A DNA stretch of 64,000 bases from Deroplatys truncata. Lineage: Eukaryota > Arthropoda > Insecta > Mantodea > Mantidae. The stretch covers positions 94,691,795-94,755,794 of the forward strand of contig CM060977.1 of NCBI GenBank assembly GCA_030765065.1, in the 5' to 3' direction. Positions 20,842-31,269 of this stretch are shown here, one piece after another; position 1 is the stretch's first letter, and each line of letters begins with the position of its first letter. The notes beneath the pieces were generated by a model. It ran no database searches and had not been told where the DNA came from. It was given only the letters and a program-made list of their open reading frames with translations. Position numbers and translations under genes: made by a program.

Positions 20842-21846
20842 ATGGATAAGTAGAAAGTCGTATATCCAAAAAAACAAGGCAGGATACTGGCATTCCATGA
20901 AAGAGGCTTATCTAGCAGGGAAATTGCACAAAAGCTATTCATTGAACTTAAAACAGTCGGAAACATTTTGAAAAAAAAAACAGTAATATCACGTCCATTT
21001 TAAGGTACAGATGTGGCCGAAAAAAAATACCACCCCAGTTATGTGCAGGGTAATTAAGGCTATGGCAAAACATAACAGAAATGCCAGATCCAGGCAGATT
21101 GCATCTAGGTTTGAGGAGGATCTGGGATTATCAGTATCTCACCAGGGTACGCCTTAAAGATATGGATGTTAGGAAGAAAACACACAAAAAGAAGTCACAT
21201 CTGACAGCGAAACACATGAATGACAGGGAACAGTTTGCAGAAATGCATGAGAATTGGACTGCTGAGGACTGGAAGAGCGTTACTTTCTCAAATGAAAATA
21301 AGTTGAATTTTTGTGCTAATTATAGACTGAAACTGTGGATGGAACCAGGAGAAGAGTTAAATAAGGACTGTATATTTGAAACAAAAAAATTCAGTGAAAG
21401 TGTCATGTTGTGGGGAGCAATGTGTTCCAAAGGCGTGGTCAGAATTAAACTTTGCTCAGGCTTAATGAATGGTTTGTGTTATTGTGAAATTATTAAAAAT
21501 GAGGTAATTAACAGTGCCAGAGATCATTGTAGTGATTCTAATCTTGTGCCTTTCATTTGCCAAGATGATAATGCAACATGTCATCGAGCAAGGGTTGTGA
21601 AGATTTGAGCATTGAGACATTACGGTGGCCAGTAAATTCACCTGATATGAAGTCAATTGAAAATATGTGGTCTATTATGTCGTCATAACATTAAAAATGT
21701 AATTGTGTTAGCAGGAGAGAACTGAAAAAATTGTTCAAGTGTGCTATTATGAGATTGAACCTCGTGTGTGCGAAAATCTTGTGCATACAATGCCACAAAG
21801 GATCCAGGCTTTGAAAAAGACTAAAGGACCACATACAAAATACTAG
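20842..21846 (+). pseudogene. Tc1-like transposase relic (catalytic Asp changed to Asn)
   Basis: A roughly 335-codon Tc1 transposase with frameshifts. FHERGLSSREIAQKL (from about 20890) is the helix-turn-helix, and LTAKHMNDREQFAEMHENW precedes the catalytic domain. The first catalytic position reads FSNE instead of FSDE (codon AAT, 21291-21293). The second Asp is in DDNATCH (about 21567). The Glu is in SPDMKSIENMW (21659-21661), but in another frame: about 13 bp is missing between them compared with DD34E spacing. The C-terminus ends HTMPQRIQALKKTKG before a TAG at 21844. Longest surviving frame 21081-21608. Confidence 0.9.
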
Positions 21847-21964
21847 GGAATATATAATTTGTTCTGGTAATGTTTTAAAAGGTGTTTTGTAACATTTAAA
21901 CTAATAAATTATTAAAACAGTATACATAAATGTCATAAAACATTACCAAACTTCTTTGAAAGTA

Positions 21965-22000
21965 AATAAGTGTCCGTGGGAATATTTTTGGACCGTACTG
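21965..22000 (-). repeat. Right terminal repeat of the Tc1 relic
   Basis: The end read inward (complement) is CAGTACGGTCCAAAAATATT, the style of Tc1 ends (CAGT...GGCCAAAAATATT). TA at 22001-22002 follows, and immediately beyond it the duplicated host segment resumes. No matching left end was found. Confidence 0.7.
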
Positions 22001-22002
22001 TA

Positions 22003-22115
22003 CTGTGGGGAAAGAAAGCTTAAGGTATACAGAATGGCATAAAAAGTAGTTAACCAAAATATTCAGTAGTTATTTTTTAATATTATTAGTAATATTAATT
22101 TGTACTTTTTGTAGA
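22003..22115. repeat. Duplicated segment matching 53293-53368
   Basis: CTGTGGGGAAAGAAAGCTTAAGG and TTAACCAAAATATTCAGTA correspond to GTGTGGTAAGAAAGCTTAAGG-type sequence and TTAACTAAAATATTTAGTAA in the 53-kb locus. This is the continuation of the segment that stops at 18893. Confidence 0.72.
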
Positions 22116-22135
22116 ATAAATTTAATTTAATTTTA

Positions 22136-22998
22136 TTACTTTCTCTACTACGTATAGTAAGTAGGGGAAGTGGGTATTGCATGTCACTCAAAAATTCAAT
22201 ACCGTAATTTCACCGGAAATGCATGTTTTGAGGCCTCTTGAATCCAAAAAAAAGGATTTTTGGAAACATGTCCGTGTGTGTATCTGTGTGGCTGTCTGTG
22301 CGTGTGTCTGTGAACAGCATAACTCAGAAACGAACAGTGGATAAACACCAAACTTGGTATTTAGGTTCAGCATCTTCCAGAGATGCAACACAAAGGTTTT
22401 CAAGAAAATCTCCCCACCCCAGATTATCCTTTATATGGAAGATTTTTTGAATATTTTTTATTTTCTCAAAAACGGCTCATACGTTTTTGATTAAAGTATC
22501 ACATGTTTAAGACTTTTTATGGCAAATAAAATGTAGATCTTGAGTTTTCTGGGAATGTCTCCAAAAGTATTCTTCATTGTGAACGAATTTTGCATAACTG
22601 GTAGACCATAAGAGATAGAGAAAATTTTACTACACAAAACATTTAGATCGCGTTAAAATACACAGTTTATGTCATATACATTTTTTTTGGAATGAACCAT
22701 TTTCCAGATATTCCTTATTATTCCGTTAAATTTTCCAATACTTATACTTCTTCTCAAATGGGAGTTCGTTATTCATTTTCTTTTTGTCCTGGTAATGCAA
22801 GGAGAATAGAATAATCCACATAGCAACCAGCTCTTAAAATATTTGACTATCGCTTAAAGCCTACCATTTCCCCTTGCATCTACAAGAAAATTAGTAATAA
22901 GATTAACCTCTCGATATCTCGATTAACATAAGTGTTTGTAAGAATAGTTTATACAAGAGTAGAGAAAATCATGAGAGTGTAACACATTAAATTTTTTT
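22136..22998 (-). repeat. Rep-B, full length, minus orientation
   Basis: From TTACTTTCTCTACTACGTAT through the short microsatellite (GTGTGTATCTGTGTGG) to GTAGAGAAAATCATGAGAGT and ACACATTAAATTTTTTT. Inserted in an AT-rich stretch of the duplicated segment. Confidence 0.92.
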
Positions 22999-23060
22999 TG
23001 ACGGCGTAGTGGACCATACTTTAAATACATCCCTCGTGATATTAGTGTAGGTAGATTAAA
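22999..23060. repeat. Duplicated segment matching 53369-53420
   Basis: GGCGTAGTGGACCATACTTT parallels GCATAGCGGAGCATACTTT at the 53-kb locus, in the expected order after 22115. It is the last block of the duplication that I can recognise. Confidence 0.6.
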
Positions 23061-23797
23061 ATGCATATTTTCATTGTGTTACTCGGAGCGGAAGTATAAC
23101 TCTAGATAAGGTTTTAGCAAACAGCTACACGTGTGTAAAATTAGTTTTAAATATATCTCAGTGAAACCAGAAAGTGAAGAGCAGAGAACAAAATTAAATG
23201 ATGTGTGCACTCATGACATCCGCAAATTGAATAAGGGTTTCTCCTTGAAGTCGCAGTGGAGGGTTTACGTTACAGTGACTGCTTCTTGCCGTGTAATTAT
23301 GATTAGTGCTGTGTTGGATGTAGGTTTGTGTACGTAACAATCGACATCCGGTCTGGGAGTCTGCAGCAGTCGGCCTTGGACACGGTAAGGGGCAGAAACA
23401 AAGCCGTGTCTTCTTCTTCTTCGCTACCTTGTGATCCTTTCTCTGCGTGTCGTTGTTAAAAGTCCTCTCATTCATAATTGCTTCCCGTTCCCCTCTTTCC
23501 TGTTTCTTGTTGCATCTCCCTCCTCCCTTTGGCTTATTATTCATAGTCCACCTCCATCTTCATGGAGGCCGAAGAGAGGAAACCGTCAGATAAAAAAGGT
23601 GTTGGAGGTAGGATGCGCTTGTTGCCCACGGAGACCTTGAACAGGGTTCGTTCAAATGCCTCTATAGCCTACTTTCCATCAGGGTTCCCTGGAAGAGCAC
23701 AAAAAGAAGCACCAAAACTCTGTGGTTTAAATTGAGCCGAATCGAAATGGAAACAAAATCAAACAGCATTGGTCTTCAATGATTCGAGTATTGTCCC
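23061..23797. other. Non-repetitive stretch with a possible host exon
   Basis: No similarity to other repeats in the window. A pyrimidine-rich tract (23425-23530) lies upstream of a 57-codon frame. CACGGTAAGG at about 23379 resembles a 5' splice site. This is the best candidate for unique DNA in the left half of the window. Confidence 0.4.
23562..23735 (+). CDS. Possible 57-codon reading frame or exon (weak)
   Basis: ATG at 23562, TGA at 23733-23735. The product begins MEAEERKPSDKKGVGG and is rich in charged residues. No domain recognised. Support is limited to location: it lies in non-repetitive sequence and follows a pyrimidine-rich tract. GGAGGTAGG inside could be a splice donor, so the frame might be a first coding exon. 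Chance occurrence is at least as likely. Confidence 0.2.
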   Translation: MEAEERKPSDKKGVGGRMRLLPTETLNRVRSNASIAYFPSGFPGRAQKEAPKLCGLN

Positions 23798-23895
23798 GTA
23801 AGTAGAGGAATTATTGCATTCCATCCTAAAAGCAGATACCGATATTTAAACAATATTACATGCTTTGAGTCCCTCCTGAGTCTAAAACAAAATTC
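23798..23895 (-). repeat. Rep-A right-end fragment
   Basis: GTAAGTAGAGGAATTATTGC, TTCCATCCTAAAAGCAGATA and CATGCTTTGAGTCC match the right end of Rep-A read in reverse. It meets a + copy end to end. Confidence 0.75.
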
Positions 23896-23907
23896 TGAAG
23901 TATTGTC

Positions 23908-24700
23908 TTCACAGGACATTCTCTACCCTGTATTGTTATTAGTGGTACACAGATTATTTTTACGAAAGTTAATTGTTTTATCTACTTCATTTTAATCGAG
24001 ATAAACTTACTAGAAACAGCTACATTATACATTTCGTTATAGATACAAAGAGAACAGCGATAGTCAAATATTTAAGAACTGGACGCTATATGCTGCCTTA
24101 AAATTCTATACTCTTTCCATGCAATCACCAGAAACAAATGAAAATCGAGGACTTAAAGAATAACAAAGTATGAACAAATCGAGCCACTAGAAGCGATACC
24201 TAGGAAATGGCTGATGCCATAAGAAAGTTATTTGAAATAAATTGCGCATTTTAAAGAGATCTGCATTTTGTGTGTAGTCTAACACTTAATGTTTACCAGT
24301 TATAGAAGATTATACAAAATTCCCTCCGAATAACGAGGACTTCACAGGCTATTACCAGAAAATTAATTTTATTATTAATGTAAATATATTTAATACACGG
24401 TATTTTAATCAAAATCGTTATGGCAATTTCTTAGAAAATAAAAAATTTCGAAAAATGTTCCATGTAAAGTGTAGCTTGGAATAAGGGGATTTTCTTGATA
24501 ATCCTCGTGTCGCACCTTTGGAAGGTACTGAAAATGAATACCAAGTTGGTATTTATACAAAGTTTTGTGTTTAAGCTAACAGCTTACACACACACGGGAT
24601 TTTCAAGAAATATTTTTTGGGATTCGGTGAAATATTGATATCAAATGTTTGTGTGAAATGTAATACCTTCTCTAACTACTAATATGTGGTAGAGAAAGAA
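23908..24700 (+). repeat. Rep-A, + orientation
   Basis: Almost complete, with the hairpin end eroded: ACATTCTCTACCCTGTATTG, AGAACTGGACGCTATATGC and GAATACCAAGTTGGTATTTA. Ends TATGTGGTAGAGAAAGAATG. Confidence 0.9.
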
Positions 24701-24892
24701 TGTTGGGTAGGTATTTTCTCTCAACACTTGTATACCTTGTTACTGAGGAGTATCCTCAACTAGCACGTTACATTTTCATTGTTGCATAATTTGCCTGAAA
24801 GAGGTTTCAGACAAATAATGATCAGCTCTGCTTCCTCTTGACATATAAAGTATATCTGTATTTTAAATTCGACTTCCTCTTCCAGTGAGGTT
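24701..24892. other. Unassigned spacer between Rep-A copies
   Basis: Short AT-rich spacer with no recognised feature. Confidence 0.4.
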
Positions 24893-25563
24893 TCAGTCAA
24901 ATGTTTAAGAACTGGACGCTATACACTGACCTTCAAATTTAACAGTGTTTCTATGGAATCACCACAAACAACCGTATGTAGACCACACTTTAAAGAATGG
25001 CTAAGTATTGAACAGTTCGAGCCATTAACAACGGATATCTCGGAAATTGCTGATGCCACAAAAAAGTTACTGGAATTAGATCTACATTTCTTGTTCAATA
25101 CGTTTTCAGCTATCGCTTAACGTTTACCAGTTATACAAAATTCCTTCAAAATGAAGAGGACTTCAAAGGATATTCTTACCATATCAAGGTGTACATGTGT
25201 TTTTCATGTAAATATCTTTCATATGTGGTATATTTTAATCAGGATTGTTAGAATTATTTTTAGAAAACAAAGAATTTCGATAAATGTTGCTATGTAAAGG
25301 GAAGTTTGGGCTGGATGAAGTTTTTTAAAATCTTTGTGTCGCATCTTTGGAAGGTACTGAACTTAAATATGAAGTTTAGTGTTTATCCGACTTTTCGGTT
25401 TTGAGCTATGCTGTTCATATACTCAAACATACATACACACGCAGATACACATTTTTCTAAAACATCCTTTTTGAGTTCAGGGGGCCTCAAAACATATATC
25501 TGCGGTTTTGGGTGGAATACAATACTCCTCCTACTTAATATACGTAGTAGAGAAAGTAAGAAT
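24893..25563 (+). repeat. Rep-A, + orientation, 5' truncated
   Basis: Starts at CAGTCAAATGTTTAAGAACT and continues through GGGCCTCAAAACATATATCT to TACGTAGTAGAGAAAGTAAG. Confidence 0.9.
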
Positions 25564-25784
25564 GGTGTGATCTGTTTTTGTCATTCTGTATTGTAGTGCA
25601 TCATTCAATAAAAGCTACTTGGTCTGCTGTAATCATGTGAAACTTTCTTTTTTAAGCTTCCTCGAACAATTTTAAAACTCACAGATAACTAACTAATCCA
25701 CCACAAACACTCAGAAGATAACACTGTGTCAGTGAGCGATATGCACATATATTTTGGTAAGGAGATAGTCGACTATAGACATCA
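25564..25784. other. Unassigned spacer
   Basis: Nothing recognised. AATAAA at about 25608 is isolated and not attached to any gene model. Confidence 0.4.
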
Positions 25785-26000
25785 GGTGGCTGAAAAATTC
25801 AATTACATAGCAGGGATTTGAACCAGGATCTCCCGGTCTCCGTCCGGTTGCTCTAACCCGTGAGCTACCATAGCGACATGCCGCACGCCATTAAATTCTC
25901 CGACTGATTCGCATTTCTTCCGATAAACCGCAAGAAGATCTCAACTTGTATTGAGATGACATACCCCAATGGCGACTTACAATATTGCAAGTACTTTTAG
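25785..26000 (-). repeat. SINE family 2 (tRNA-derived), minus strand
   Basis: On the minus strand an A box TGGTAGCTCACGGG (25857-25870 region) and a B box TGGTTCAAATCC (25813-25824) lie at tRNA spacing. The shared flank (complement of CCCAATGGCGACTTA) recurs at 50545-50562. Likely a tRNA-derived SINE whose tRNA part lies inside the unit. Confidence 0.75.
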
Positions 26001-26049
26001 TTCGGCTTCATAGCTTCAACCACTATTAGCCAATTAATGGAATTAATTC

Positions 26050-26160
26050 TTCTTCCGCACAAGCCGTGTGTTGGGCAAGTTTGGAAAGGTATAATCAGAC
26101 GACTGAAAAAAGCAATGCCATAGCCGGGGTTTGAACCACTTATTTCCCGGGAGATCCTCA
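26050..26160 (-). repeat. SINE family 2, partial second copy
   Basis: Keeps the tail and B box only: GGAAAGGTATAATCAGACGA, AATGCCATAGCC and GGGTTTGAACCA. It matches the tail of the 50.3-kb copy and stops at the start of a Rep-A fragment. Confidence 0.7.
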
Positions 26161-26295
26161 CGGAATACCAACATTGGTATTTAGATGCAGAACCTTCCGG
26201 AGATGTGATACGAAAGTTTAAAAGAAAAAAAAACCCTCCCATCACAAACTATCCATTACATGAAACATAGTTCAAATTTTTTTATTTTCCAAACA
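26161..26295 (-). repeat. Rep-A fragment, interrupted by Rep-B
   Basis: Minus-oriented: ATACCAACATTGGTATTTAG, AGAACCTTCCGGAGATG and TATCCATTACATGAAACAT. It stops in an A run where a + oriented Rep-B begins. Confidence 0.82.
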
Positions 26296-27003
26296 AAAAA
26301 AATCTGATGTGTTACACTCACATGACTTTCTCTACTCTTGTACAATCTATTTTTACAAACGCCTATTCTCCATAAGCTTCATGTTAATCGAGATATCGAA
26401 ATGTCAATCTTATTGGTAATTTTCTTGTAGATGCAAGGGAAATATGGTAGCTTTTAAGCGATAGTCAAATATTTTAACGCTGGTTGCTATGTGGTGCATT
26501 CCATTCTCTTTGCATGTCCAGGACATAAAAAAATGAATAACGAATTTGAGAAAAAGTAAAAGTATTGGAAAATTTAAGGAAATAACAAGCAATATCTCGA
26601 AAACGGTTCACTCAACAAAAAAAACGTATATGACATAAGTTGTGTATTTTAACGCGATCTACATTTTTTGTATAGTAACATTTTGGCTATCTCTTATGGT
26701 TTACCAGTTATGCAAAAGTCGTTCATAATGAAGAATACTTTTGGAGACATTCCCAGAAAATTCGAGATATACATTTCATTTCCCATGACATTATCTTAAA
26801 CATATGATATTTTCATCAAAATCGTTAGAGCCATTTTTGAGAAAATTAAAATTTTCGAAAAATGTTCCATGTAAAGGGTAGTCTGGGGTGGGGGGATTTT
26901 CCTGAAAACCTTCGTGTCGCATCTCTGGAAGATACTGAACGTAAATACCAAGTTTGGTGTTTATCCGACTGTTCGTTTTTGAGTTATGCTGTTCACAGAC
27001 ATA

Positions 27004-27058
<55 letters not shown>

Positions 27059-27198
27059 ACACACGGACATGTTTCCAAAAATGCTTTTTTTGGATTCAGG
27101 AGGTCTCAAAACATGTATTTCCGGTGAAATCTCGGTATAGAATTTTTGGGTGGAATACAATACTTCCCCTACTTACTATACGTAGTAGAGAAAGTAAA
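26296..27198 (+). mobile_element. Rep-B, full length, + orientation
   Basis: Complete from AAATCTGATGTGTTACACTC to TAGTAGAGAAAGTAAAAA. Nearly identical to the copy at 27510-28410 except at the microsatellite, so both are among the youngest in the window. Confidence 0.93.
27001..27065. repeat. (CA)n microsatellite inside Rep-B
   Basis: About 30 CA units with small interruptions. In the sister copy at 28201-28275 the same position holds a CAGACA-type array instead. Confidence 0.95.
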
Positions 27199-27210
27199 AA
27201 TATATGTAAC

Positions 27211-27509
27211 TACCTTGATTAAACTTTCTGGAAATACCCTGTGAAGTCCTCTACATTTGGAAGGAATTTTATATAACTATGCACAACTGGTAAACGTTAA
27301 GCGATAGGGATAGACGATTCATGTTTTAAGGAAACACTTAGGTGGTACGCGCAATTCTCATGCATGGAAAGAGTACGGAATTTTAAGGCCAGCATATAGC
27401 GTCAAGTTCATAAACATTTGACTATAGCTGTTCCCTTAGTATCTATAAAGAAATGTATAATATAGCTATTTCTGCGAAGGTTATCTCGATTAAGATGAAG
27501 TACATAGAA
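27211..27509 (-). repeat. Rep-A, host of the nested dimer (left arm)
   Basis: Minus-oriented Rep-A from AACTTTCTGGAAATACC through CATATAGCGTCAAGTTC to GATGAAGTACATAGAAA. It resumes at 29241 with ATAAGCTTTC, so 27510-29240 is an insertion. Confidence 0.88.
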
Positions 27510-28410
27510 AAAAATCTGATGTGTTACACTCACATAACTTTCTCTACTCTTGTACAATCTAATTTTACAAACGCCTATTCTCCATATGCTTCATGTTAAT
27601 TGAGATATCGAGATGTCAATCTTATTGGTAATTTTCTTGTAGATGCAAGGGGAATATGGTAGCTTTTAAGCGATAGTCAAATATTTTAACGCTGGTTGCT
27701 ATGTGGCGAATTCCATTCTCTTTGCATGTTCAGGACATAAAAAAATGAATAACGAATTGAGAAAAAGTAAAAGTATTGGAAAATTTAAGGAAATAACAAG
27801 CAATATCTCGAAAACGGTTCACTCAACAAAAAAAACGTATATGACATAAGTTGTGTATTTTAACGCGATCTACATTTTTTGTATAGTAAAATTTTGTCTA
27901 TCTCTTATGGTTTACCAGTTATGCAAAAGTCGTTCACAATGAAGAATATTTTTGGAGACATTCCCAGAAAATTCGAGATATACATTTCATTTCCCATGAC
28001 ATTATCTTAAACATATGATATTTTAATCAAAATCGTTAGAGCCGTTTTTGAGAAAATTAAAATTTTCGAAAAATGTTCCATGTAAAGGGTAGTCTGGGGT
28101 GGGGGGATTTTCTTGAAAACCTTCGTGTCGCATCTCTGGAAGATACTGAACCTAAATACCAAGTTTGGTGTTTATCCGACTGTTCGTTTTTGAGTTATGC
28201 TGTTCACAGACACACAGACACACAGACAGACACACAGACACACAGACACACAGACACACAGACAGACACACACACGGACATGTTTCCAAAAATGCTTTTT
28301 TTGGATTCAGTGATTCTCAAAACATGTATTTCCGGTGAAATCTCGGTATCGAATTTTTGGGTGGAATGCAATACTTCCCCTACTTACTATACGTAGTAGA
28401 GAAAGTAAAA
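27510..28410 (+). mobile_element. Rep-B, full length, first unit of nested dimer
   Basis: Starts AAAATCTGATGTGTTACACT and ends TAGTAGAGAAAGTAAAAA, directly joined to the next Rep-A. The hairpin ATGTG/CACAT, the subterminal inverted repeat ACTTTCTCTAC ... GTAGAGAAAGT and the microsatellite are all intact. This is a good reference copy for the family. Confidence 0.93.
28201..28275. repeat. CAGACACA microsatellite variant inside Rep-B
   Basis: Irregular array of CAGACACA units at the position where the sister copy has plain CA repeats, showing fast turnover of this part. Confidence 0.93.
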
Positions 28411-29240
28411 ATCTCATGTGATACTTTCACGTGACTTCCTCTACCCTCTATCATTTAATAGTGCGTATATAAATTATTATTACTCAACATTAGTTTCTAT
28501 CTGCTACATTTTAGTCCAAATAAACCTTTGTGGATATAGCTATTTGTTAGAAACTAATAAAACTTCGTTATAGATACAAAGCGAACAACGATAGCCAACT
28601 GTTTAAGACTGTTTCCATGCAAACGCGAGAAACAACTGAGTGTTGAAAGGATCTTTAGAGAATTACCAAGAAATGAACAATTGGAACTTTTAACAACGTA
28701 TATCTCAGAAACTGCGTATGGCACAAAAAATATGTGAAATAAATTGTGTGTTTTAAAGAGATTTACATTTTTTATTTGTCACGTTTTCGTCTATCGCTTA
28801 CCGTAAAACAGATTATATAAAATTCCTTCGAATGAAGAGGACTTCAGAGGTTATTCCCAGAAAATTCAATATATGCATTTTATTTGTCGTATAAATGACT
28901 TCCATATGTGGCATGTTAATCAAAACCGTCAAAGCTATTTTTTAGATAATAAAAAATTTCAAAAAATGTTGCATATAAAGGATAGTTTGGGCTAAAGGAT
29001 TTTTTTTAAATCTTGACGAATCATTGAAAAATATTTAACAGAAATACCAAGTTAGGTGATTATCCGACTTTTCGTTTTTGAGTTATGGTGTTGGAGAGAC
29101 ACAACCACACGGATATGTTTCCAATGATGGTTTATTTGGATTCAGGGGGCCTCAAAAATGTATTTCCGTGAAATCTCTGAATCAAAATTTTGGATGGAAT
29201 GCAATACTTCCCCTACGTATTATACGTACTAGTGAAAGTA
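28411..29240 (+). mobile_element. Rep-A, second unit of nested dimer
   Basis: Begins ATCTCATGTGATACTTTCAC right after the Rep-B end and finishes ACGTACTAGTGAAAGTA. It is more diverged than the Rep-B unit, so the Rep-B probably inserted at the start of this older Rep-A. Confidence 0.92.
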
Positions 29241-29310
29241 ATAAGCTTTCGTTAGAATAATTTGTATAGCCACTAATAAAAGATAGAGGATAGAGAAGGT
29301 TAAACATTAT
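29241..29310 (-). repeat. Rep-A, host of the nested dimer (right arm)
   Basis: ATAAGCTTTCGTTAGAATAA, TAGCCACTAATAAA and GATAGAGAAGG continue the copy broken off at 27509. The hairpin end is lost. Confidence 0.85.
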
Positions 29311-30150
29311 TTATGAACAATGAAAGGCACTAAAGTAATGCTTACCTCAAGATTTAGAGTATATACTGTCTCCCCTGACTCTGTGTCACTGTATGGAATC
29401 AAGCCTGACTCGCTATTAATTTCCCTTTAGTATATACCTCCTACCCGACGACGAAACGAGAGTGTCACTATATTTTCTGCAACGCTTGCAGGTCCTAGAT
29501 GCGGTAGTTGGAAGCATGACATAATACTAAGCTGCAAAAAAGATTTCAGTGCGGCGGTAGCACGGACGGTGGTACCTACCCCGAATCTAATATTCACCCT
29601 TCTCGTCATTTCGTGATGAACACACTTTTTCCATCCATACATACCCGGAGTGTCCGGGTGTCATAAAAATTTAATCTCCCGCACCTACATCTTCAGAGTC
29701 CTTTGGTATGCCTCATTCATGAAGCGAATCATTCATAAGCCTTCCCTTTGTACGTGTTCATATGCGTAAATGTATGCATACGTGAACAGAAAATGCAGTA
29801 GGCGGGAGAGAAAACCTGGGACATAACGTTCGATAATATCCAAGCATCCTAAGGACCCCACTGCTGGTCTATAACAGAATTAAAGTGAAAATGAACGACA
29901 GTTGAGAACGTTCTTTAATGGATGCATTCAAATGAAAATGGAGATGAGCTTCCTTTCACTGCAGTACAGGCAGTGGACATCCGATGCGATACGAGTGCTT
30001 TAAGTGTATCCTTGGAGAAAGAGGAAGGTTTTCAAAATACGATACCAAGTGTGCAAGTTTCTTGTTCCATTCTGGTTATCTGTTTCGACAAAAAGTTGTT
30101 ATGAGGAAAGTAGAGAAAAGGGTTGAAATTTTTGCAGTGTAACTGCTTAA
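29311..30150. other. Unassigned, apparently non-repetitive
   Basis: No match to the repeats of this window. A 71-codon frame on the minus strand (29427-29642) shows no domain. 29400-29640 is moderately GC-rich. No gene can be supported. Confidence 0.4.
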
Positions 30151-30154
30151 ATTT

Positions 30155-30690
30155 TTACTTTCTCTACCACATACATAGTAGTTAAAATAGATTCTAAATT
30201 CCACCCAAAAATTATACTGAGATTTCACAGGAAATACATGTTTTGAGGTCTCTGTATCGCTTTTATAAAAATGTCCGTATATGTGTGTGTTAACAACGAA
30301 AAATGGGACAAATACCAAACTTGCTGTTTAATTCAGTATCTTCTAAAGGTACTACGCAACGCGAAGATTTTCAAGCAAATCCCCCCCCACCTCAGACTTC
30401 CCTTTGTATGAAACACTTTTCGAAATGTGTTATTTTCTGAAAAAATAACTAACGATTTTGATTAAAACCCATACATTAAAGATATTTATAGGGTAAATAA
30501 AATGCATACCTTGAATTTTCTGGGTATAGCCTGTGAAGTGCTCTTCATTCTGAAGGAAATTAATATAATGTTGCGTAATGGCGAACGTTAAGCGATAGAC
30601 GAAAACATACAAGATCCCTTTAAATCACAAACTTTATTTCAAATAACCTTTTTGTGGCATGAGCCGTTTCTGACGTTTGAGAGTTTCAAA
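30155..30690 (-). repeat. Rep-A, right two thirds, minus orientation
   Basis: From TTTACTTTCTCTACCACATA through AGTATCTTCTAAAGGTAC and TCTGGGTATAGCCTGTGAAG to GCATGAGCCGTTTCTGA. Confidence 0.88.
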
Positions 30691-30694
30691 ACTG

Positions 30695-31005
30695 TCGGCA
30701 CATTGCCAGCATCTATGTTTTTGACCAGTATAACTCAAAACTTAAAGTCGGTTAAGTACCATAACGTGGTATTTACCTAATTTAGTATCTTCCAAAAATG
30801 CGACATAAAAATTTTCAAACAATGCTCTCCTCACCCCAAACTACCATTTATATGGAATATTTTTCGAATATTTTTATTTTCTGAAAAATGGCTCTAAAGA
30901 CTTTCATTAAAATACCATATATTAAGGATATCTATATCACAAATAAAATGCACATCTTGAATTTTCTAGAAATAGCCTGTGAGGTCCTCTTCATTCGGAA
31001 GGGAG
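30695..31005 (-). repeat. Rep-A fragment, minus orientation
   Basis: A second minus-oriented piece restarting at the microsatellite side (AGTATAACTCAAAACTTAAA) and running to GGTCCTCTTCATTCGGAAGG. Together with the previous copy it forms a partial direct repeat. Confidence 0.82.
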
Positions 31006-31269
31006 AAATAAGACGCAACACTAAAGCAGGAGATTGGCCCAAGAGTGCGACAACTGACAACAAAATGTAAATAGATCATTAGTTTGAACCTTTTGGTCTT
31101 CTACACAAAGAACATTTATATTCATATATTGCAACTTTCATACAGTCACTATGCTAAATCCAATCTGATCTGGAAGCTCTCTCATAGTAAATTTCAAAAC
31201 ATTTGTCTTCGTGCATTACTTCGTTTTATTTAGAATATTTCATCAAAATTAAACTGTATAGTTATGATA
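31006..31269. other. Unassigned spacer
   Basis: Nothing recognised. Confidence 0.4.

Noticed and set aside
30430..30612. Short tyrosine/phenylalanine-rich frames within Rep-A copies
   Set aside because: Membrane-like composition reflects the AT-rich repeat; equivalent frames in other copies are disrupted.
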